A stretch of DNA of 10,987 nucleotides. It comes from Actinomycetes bacterium (GTDB lineage Bacteria; Actinomycetota; Aquicultoria; CAJVYJ01; JAUVQD01). The stretch spans positions 1-10,987 of the forward strand of contig JAUVQD010000022.1 of assembly GCA_030598355.1 (NCBI GenBank), in the 5' to 3' direction. The notes under the pieces were generated by a model, which saw only the letters and a program-made list of their open reading frames with translations, was not told the DNA's origin and did not search any database. Every line of letters starts with the position of its first letter. Position 1 is the first letter of the stretch. This document shows positions 7,553 to 10,987 of the stretch, piece after piece. The translations under genes and the position numbers were made by a program.

Positions 7553-7715
7553 AAGAAACGCGACCTAAAAGTTCGTCTGCGGTGTTTTCCTCGTCCTCTG
7601 TCTCGGTCACGTAACAAAGTATACGCTCCCTCACCTCGGACTTCGTCAGCCTAGCATCCAAATCTTTAGGCCACGTTTTCCTTTGGAACCCGTGCTGTGG
7701 GTCAGACCTAAGCAT
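7515..7715 (-). CDS. Possible small hypothetical protein between the SpoIID gene and polA
   Basis: A 66-aa ORF starts with ATG 9 nt after the stop of the SpoIID-domain gene and ends 38 bp inside polA in another frame. It therefore fills the whole gap between the two genes. The product is charged and mostly polar, with a DARLTKSEVRERILCYV stretch that could be helical, then an acidic run (TETEDEENTADEL). No signal peptide or membrane segment is seen and I do not recognise it. Against it: the only G-rich bases before the ATG are GGGG one base away, too close for a normal SD sequence. It may be translated by coupling from the upstream gene, or the stretch may be untranslated leader. Confidence 0.35.
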   Translation of the reverse strand: MLRSDPQHGFQRKTWPKDLDARLTKSEVRERILCYVTETEDEENTADELLGRVSCASIIFGERIKT

Positions 7716-7724
7716 GCCCCAAAA

Positions 7725-8918
7725 CTACTTTACAGGTTGTCCGTAGATTGAGACCCTGACGGTTTGTCCGGAGGTGTCAACCTGACCAAGGGCGGTTCCC
7801 GGAAAATAGTAACTGAGGATCGTGGCGGCGGAGTCGCCCCTTTCAGCCCGCTTTTTAGAACCATGTCCGCTCAAGCCAACCCCATGTCCCAATCGTTCCA
7901 TCCCGGCGGTGTCGGGATCAGGAACAGATTTGACCCATGGCCACTCATAGCTCCAGCCGGCCTCAGCCGGGGTTCTGGTTTGGCCGCTGGCTCGAGTGCT
8001 ATAAGGCGTGATTACCGGTTTGCCCTGGTATGTTACGACCGTGCCCTGAGTATCACCCGCCGCCTTAGCAATTCGCGGCAGCCGGGTTTCGGCTAAATAG
8101 CCTCGATAGACTTGGTCGTCGCCGTTACCGTTCCGGCTATTCTTGAGATGAAACGGCTCACCAGCATGCCTGCCCCCATTAGCCAGATGGTGTACGGCGT
8201 AGCTGCGGGAGACAATAGCCATGACTTTCAGGTGCTCTTCTGGCGAATCATGTGAGGCCTCGGCTATGCCGCGCTGGTAATCTTCTAGTCCAAGCTCATT
8301 TACTGCCCAGAGCGTTTTTGATTTGTTTGAAAAAACTATTTCAATGTTGCCTCGGAACGCGTTTAGATTAGCTGTTTGGTTCCAATTCATGTCCGTGAAG
8401 TCAGGTAAATTTAGAATCGACCCGGCACTTGGGGTGAACTTAATTGGCTCCTCCGAGGTAGCCGCGGCGTGATTATCCTGAACCAAAAAGTAGGTTCCAT
8501 CCGAGTAGGCAACTTTCACTACCTCGCCCTTACTAAATGTCGCCGTACCAGCCCCGGGAATGTCGGCGCTGAAAGAGCCTGAGGCGGAGACAGACAAGCG
8601 CGCAGCCTCAGATGGTAGCGAAGCCACCGGTTTTTTTGGCTGTGACTCTGGAGCAGTTTCAGTTGTCTCTGAAGTCGATTTGGATACCGCTATTACCGGT
8701 TTTTGTACCGGCCGACGTTTCGGCTGGCGCCTGACAGCGATTTCCTTAAAACGTTTCGTGGTCTTTTTTAATTTTGGAATGAGCCGGCCAAAAGAGGACT
8801 TTTGGGCACTTTTCTTTAAACTGGCGGCCAAAGTTGAATTCGTCGAAAGCACAACCAAAGCCAGCAGAGTACTAATGAGAATAATATATTTACGAGGGCC
8901 CATCTTTTTCCAAAACAC
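7725..8918 (-). CDS. Secreted or membrane-anchored SpoIID/LytB-domain protein
   Basis: A 397-aa protein. A signal peptide or anchor lies at about 11-31 (IILISTLLALVVLSTNSTLA), then a basic, proline-rich linker to about 100. A SpoIID/LytB-type region follows, with LEDYQRGIAEASHDSPEEHL (211-230), VMAIVSRSYAVHH and DQVYRGY (269-274). The core ends with TPYSTRASGQTRTPAEAG and GHGVGLSGHGS (344-354). SpoIID of endospore formers is a lytic transglycosylase acting on stem-peptide-free glycan; the catalytic Glu lies in the segment corresponding to IAE (Glu220 here). Homologues with this domain occur widely in non-sporulating bacteria, so sporulation is not implied. The GTG at 8918 is chosen because AGGGGGAAG (8923-8931) sits at the right distance. 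An internal ATG at 8903 would shorten the N-terminus by five residues without harming the signal. polA lies downstream on the same strand. Confidence 0.88.
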   Translation of the reverse strand: MFWKKMGPRKYIILISTLLALVVLSTNSTLAASLKKSAQKSSFGRLIPKLKKTTKRFKEIAVRRQPKRRPVQKPVIAVSKSTSETTETAPESQPKKPVASLPSEAARLSVSASGSFSADIPGAGTATFSKGEVVKVAYSDGTYFLVQDNHAAATSEEPIKFTPSAGSILNLPDFTDMNWNQTANLNAFRGNIEIVFSNKSKTLWAVNELGLEDYQRGIAEASHDSPEEHLKVMAIVSRSYAVHHLANGGRHAGEPFHLKNSRNGNGDDQVYRGYLAETRLPRIAKAAGDTQGTVVTYQGKPVITPYSTRASGQTRTPAEAGWSYEWPWVKSVPDPDTAGMERLGHGVGLSGHGSKKRAERGDSAATILSYYFPGTALGQVDTSGQTVRVSIYGQPVK

Positions 8919-8922
8919 CGAT

Positions 8923-8931
8923 CTTCCCCCT
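8923..8931 (-). promoter_or_regulatory. Ribosome binding site deciding the GTG start of the SpoIID-domain gene
   Basis: Read on the - strand this is AGGGGGAAG, with the G-run ending 7 nt before GTG-8918. The alternative ATG at 8903 has only GGAAAAAG before it. Confidence 0.6.
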
Positions 8932-8991
8932 AAAACCCAGCTTACAGTAGATTTCGGTTTCTATAGTCACCAGGTTAAGTTTGAACTTACT

Positions 8992-9019
8992 AAAATACAA
9001 CAAAAAGATCATATTTCAA
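8992..9019 (-). promoter_or_regulatory. Possible promoter for the SpoIID-domain gene and polA
   Basis: On the - strand, TTGAAA (+ strand 9014-9019; 5 of 6 consensus bases) is followed after 16 bp by TATTTT (8992-8997; 4 of 6). It lies about 75 bp upstream of the GTG at 8918. The region is AT-rich, so a chance match is possible. Confidence 0.35.
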
Positions 9020-9082
9020 ACAATTCCAAACGCTTAAGTGCGCGGCTTTAAACACCGATAGAAAAACAAAGGACAGAGTAAA

Positions 9083-9090
9083 AAGGGAGG
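9083..9090 (+). promoter_or_regulatory. Strong Shine-Dalgarno sequence for the 58-aa gene
   Basis: AAGGGAGG ends 7 nt before ATG-9098. It is one of the best SD matches in the window and is the main reason to regard the short downstream ORF as a gene. Confidence 0.65.
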
Positions 9091-9097
9091 CTTTAAG

Positions 9098-9274
9098 ATG
9101 ATAGTCGTAACTCTTGAAATTGAAGAAATTAAAAAACTCATGCAGAGAGATATCAATAGTGACGAGGCATTTATCAAAATAAGCAGCGGCTTTCCTCGTC
9201 GCACCGATGAATATTCCGACGACTCGGGAGCACCCAGCTCAGTGTATTTAGGCCCCTTTCCTCTCTACGAATAG
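9098..9274 (+). CDS. Small hypothetical protein, 58 aa
   Basis: A short gene reading MIVVTLEIEEIKKLMQRDIN at the start and ending VYLGPFPLYE before TAG. It has a near-ideal SD sequence 7 nt upstream of an ATG. The first 20 residues look like a beta strand followed by an amphipathic helix; the middle (FIKISSGFPRRTDEYSDDSG) is charged, and the tail is proline- and aromatic-containing. There are no cysteines, signal peptide or membrane segment, so it is probably cytoplasmic. I do not recognise the family. It is divergent from the SpoIID-domain gene (179 bp apart, start to start) and convergent with the LigD-type gene, whose stop is 5 bp away. No convincing promoter was found for it. It could be a small regulator or a toxin/antitoxin-sized orphan, but nothing in the sequence decides this. 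Confidence 0.6.
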   Translation: MIVVTLEIEEIKKLMQRDINSDEAFIKISSGFPRRTDEYSDDSGAPSSVYLGPFPLYE

Positions 9275-9279
9275 GGAAA

Positions 9280-9759
9280 TCAACGAGCTTTTTCTTTCAT
9301 AATCAGAAGCCAGCTTTTTGAACTGTATGCTGTCTTCACCAAGGCAAAAAGACCCTTCAGTCGCTCGCCTTTCAATACAAAACTAAATTTGCCTGACTCA
9401 AGTTGCGCTTCCGGATCATCTGGTTTAACCGCTTCATATGTCCCTTTATCCCAGATTTCAACTGTCCCGGCTCCATATTGACCTTCGGGAATGACCCCTT
9501 CAAAGCCCGCATAGGCTAAGGGATGATCCTCGACAGCCACTGCCAACCTTTTTTCCTTCGGTTGAGACGGAGGCCCCTTCGGTACAGCCCACGACTTTAA
9601 AGTCCCACCCATCTCTAAGCGAAAATCAAAATGTAGATGAGAGGCCTGGTGTCGTTGGACAACAAAGGTATGGGCTTGCGGCCCGGACCCTTCTTCCGGC
9701 TCCGGAGTGGTAACAAAATCGCGTTTATCTTTATATTTTGTAAGTTTTTCATTTTCCAT
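9280..9759 (-). CDS. Stand-alone DNA ligase D-type 3'-phosphoesterase
   Basis: A 159-aa protein consisting only of the phosphoesterase (PE) domain found at the N-terminus of bacterial LigD. In that family it removes 3'-phosphate and 3'-ribonucleotide ends so breaks can be ligated. The active-site signature is present: VVQRHQASHLHFDFRLE (33-49), giving His37, His43, Asp45 and Arg47, then VEDHPLAYAGFEGVIPEGQY (76-95) with His79. These match the metal- and phosphate-binding residues described for Pseudomonas LigD. The ligase and primase-polymerase domains are absent, and no Ku gene is in the window. It starts 16 bp after the UbiB-type gene on the same strand, so the two are probably cotranscribed. 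The SD is weak. Single-domain PE proteins are known in bacteria and archaea, so this is not necessarily a truncation. Confidence 0.93.
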   Translation of the reverse strand: MENEKLTKYKDKRDFVTTPEPEEGSGPQAHTFVVQRHQASHLHFDFRLEMGGTLKSWAVPKGPPSQPKEKRLAVAVEDHPLAYAGFEGVIPEGQYGAGTVEIWDKGTYEAVKPDDPEAQLESGKFSFVLKGERLKGLFALVKTAYSSKSWLLIMKEKAR

Positions 9760-9775
9760 AGTACTTATTAAATAC

Positions 9776-10987
9776 CTACTTGCGCACGCTGTATAGGTAA
9801 GCAGCGATCCCCATTACCATAAAAGCCAGCCCTTCGTATGACATATCGAGGCTGAGGAGCCAAGCACCGCTAACAACACCTGACGCCCCGAAAATCGCCG
9901 ACCCCCAAGCTGCTCGACCGCCGCGTGATCGCTCCAGCGCTCTGGCCATGTCTTCAGCGTCTACTTTTACTTTGAGCTGCCCCCTGCGCGCCAAATCAAG
10001 CGTATCGCTTATTTGTGTCGGCATTGTAAAAAGGAGTTTTCCAATTTTTTTGGCCTCACTCATCACCAATTCCCACTTATCTTCCGTGGCCTTGCCCACA
10101 AGTTTTGCAACATATGGTTTGGTCGCCTCAACTAAATCCATGCTAGGATCAAGTCCGGTTGCCAAGCCGACCATCGTACCCAAAGTTTTTCCTAAGAAAG
10201 CGAATTGAGCCGGTATTGTTATGGGTTGTTCTCTAAGAATCTTCAAGATATCTTCGTGAATCTCCTCAATATCAGAAAAATTTAGAGCCCGCGACGCCAG
10301 ATTAGAATAGTTTTCAAGCAGCCAATCAAAAGCTCGTTTGACCGAGGTTACATCCGCGCCAGGGCGAATGAACCCTAATTCCCGAAAAGCTTCGATTAGG
10401 CGATTTGAGTCTTTTTGCGCCACCCCAATGACAACTTCTCGAAAGGCCGCTCTCATCGCTGGCGTAATTTCTCCAACCATTCCGAAATCGATAAAAGTTA
10501 TCAACGGCCCGGGCGCCACAAATAAGTTGCCCGGATGTGGATCGGCATGAAAAAAACCATCTTCGAGTACCTGCTTCAGGTACGATTCTATGACTTCTTG
10601 AGCGACATGCTGCCTATCAATACCAGCAGCTTCAATGGCTTCATAATCGGAAATTTTTATTCCGTCGATCGCTTCTAGCGTCAAAACCTTGCGGGTTGTA
10701 TACTCCCAATATACTTCCGGTACATAGATCATTTGATTGTTGCCAAAATATTCTTTGAACCGCTCAGCGTTGACACCCTCGCGCAAGAAATCAAGTTCGT
10801 CTCCAATCGTTCTGACGAACTCCACTACAATCATGGGAATGTCCATTTGGCGACCGACGTGCGTAAATCTGTCGAGCCCTTCCATGAGGTAGCTAAAGGT
10901 AGCAAGATCAATATCGGCCAGCTTGTCTATGCCGGGACGCTGGATCTTGACAGCCACCGTGATTCCGCCAGGCAAAACAGCTTTGTG
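9776..10987 (-). CDS. UbiB/AarF (ABC1/ADCK) family atypical kinase, 5' end outside window
   Basis: The frame is open through the right edge: residues HKAVLPGG precede the first in-window start-like codon (TTG at 10975), so the N-terminus lies outside. About 403 residues are visible. The family has a protein-kinase-like fold with ATPase activity and is linked to isoprenoid-quinone synthesis or lipid homeostasis, usually at the membrane. Visible motifs are AVKIQRPG with the ATP-contacting lysine (about residue 14 of the visible part), FFHADPHPGNLF (about 145-156) as catalytic loop and FIDFGMVGEI (about 165-174) with the DFG-type metal site. Near the C-terminus, two hydrophobic segments (roughly 362-380 and 387-402) should anchor it. 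The KxGQ motif that would fix the subfamily is out of view. No quinone-synthesis gene is in the window, so a role in that pathway is only inferred. The LigD-type gene follows. Confidence 0.93.
   Translation of the reverse strand, partial: HKAVLPGGITVAVKIQRPGIDKLADIDLATFSYLMEGLDRFTHVGRQMDIPMIVVEFVRTIGDELDFLREGVNAERFKEYFGNNQMIYVPEVYWEYTTRKVLTLEAIDGIKISDYEAIEAAGIDRQHVAQEVIESYLKQVLEDGFFHADPHPGNLFVAPGPLITFIDFGMVGEITPAMRAAFREVVIGVAQKDSNRLIEAFRELGFIRPGADVTSVKRAFDWLLENYSNLASRALNFSDIEEIHEDILKILREQPITIPAQFAFLGKTLGTMVGLATGLDPSMDLVEATKPYVAKLVGKATEDKWELVMSEAKKIGKLLFTMPTQISDTLDLARRGQLKVKVDAEDMARALERSRGGRAAWGSAIFGASGVVSGAWLLSLDMSYEGLAFMVMGIAAYLYSVRK

Noticed and set aside
7618..7649. TATACT on the - strand (+ strand 7618-7623) as a private promoter for polA
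   Set aside because: The nearest -35-like hexamer (CTGACG) is 20 bp away, beyond the usual 16-18 bp, and there is no extended -10; recorded only as a weak possibility.
7680..7715. Inverted repeat around GAACCCG...GGGTC as a terminator or RNA gene
   Set aside because: Only about four contiguous base pairs, no T-run, and no tRNA-like arms around it.
8560..9051. + strand open frame of 163 codons opposite the start of the SpoIID-domain gene
   Set aside because: Most of it mirrors the signal-peptide and linker region of the - strand gene, and the predicted product has no recognisable domain; I saw no SD support for it.
1..10987. Mobile element, CRISPR array, tRNA or rRNA gene
   Set aside because: No transposase or integrase motifs, no regularly spaced repeats, and no tRNA or rRNA signatures were found on either strand.

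Overview
This window is a chromosomal core segment from an uncultured-looking bacterium of middling GC content. Gene order and protein types are bacterial: thrS, an infC-rpmI-rplT cluster, a Pol I, a SpoIID/LytB-fold secreted protein, a UbiB-type kinase and a stand-alone LigD-type 3'-phosphoesterase. I cannot place it in a phylum from sequence alone. The SpoIID/LytB protein and a Pol I with a dead proofreading domain fit a deep-branching Gram-positive-like or candidate-phylum lineage. That placement is inference.

Left part, + strand (1-4888). The window opens inside a membrane sensor histidine kinase whose ATP-binding domain is complete but whose phospho-acceptor histidine position reads lysine. 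Next is a full-length threonyl-tRNA synthetase. Its best promoter lies so close to the start codon that the mRNA is probably leaderless or nearly so. A 204-bp gap follows. It carries an extended -10 promoter, a leader with a possible pseudoknot, and a strong intrinsic terminator before infC. infC, rpmI and rplT (IF3, L35, L20) then form a tight operon, and the leader is probably its attenuator.

Middle part, - strand (4898-8918). rplT runs tail to tail into polA with a 9-bp gap. Read in its own direction, this - strand unit is the SpoIID/LytB-domain protein, a possible 66-aa ORF that overlaps the polA start, and then polA. No terminator separates them, so they may be cotranscribed.

Right part (8919-10987). 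A 179-bp intergenic region separates the SpoIID gene from a divergent 58-codon gene on the + strand. That gene has a textbook Shine-Dalgarno sequence and I do not recognise its product. It ends 5 bp from the end of a convergent - strand pair: a UbiB/AarF kinase, cut by the right window edge, followed by the small LigD-type 3'-phosphoesterase.

No rRNA, tRNA, CRISPR array, insertion sequence or phage gene was seen, and there is no gene-free stretch longer than about 205 bp. Most of the window is ordinary housekeeping sequence. The items worth a second look are the histidine-less kinase, the infC leader, the unrecognised 58-aa gene and the ORF overlapping polA. I did not find a convincing new multi-gene system.
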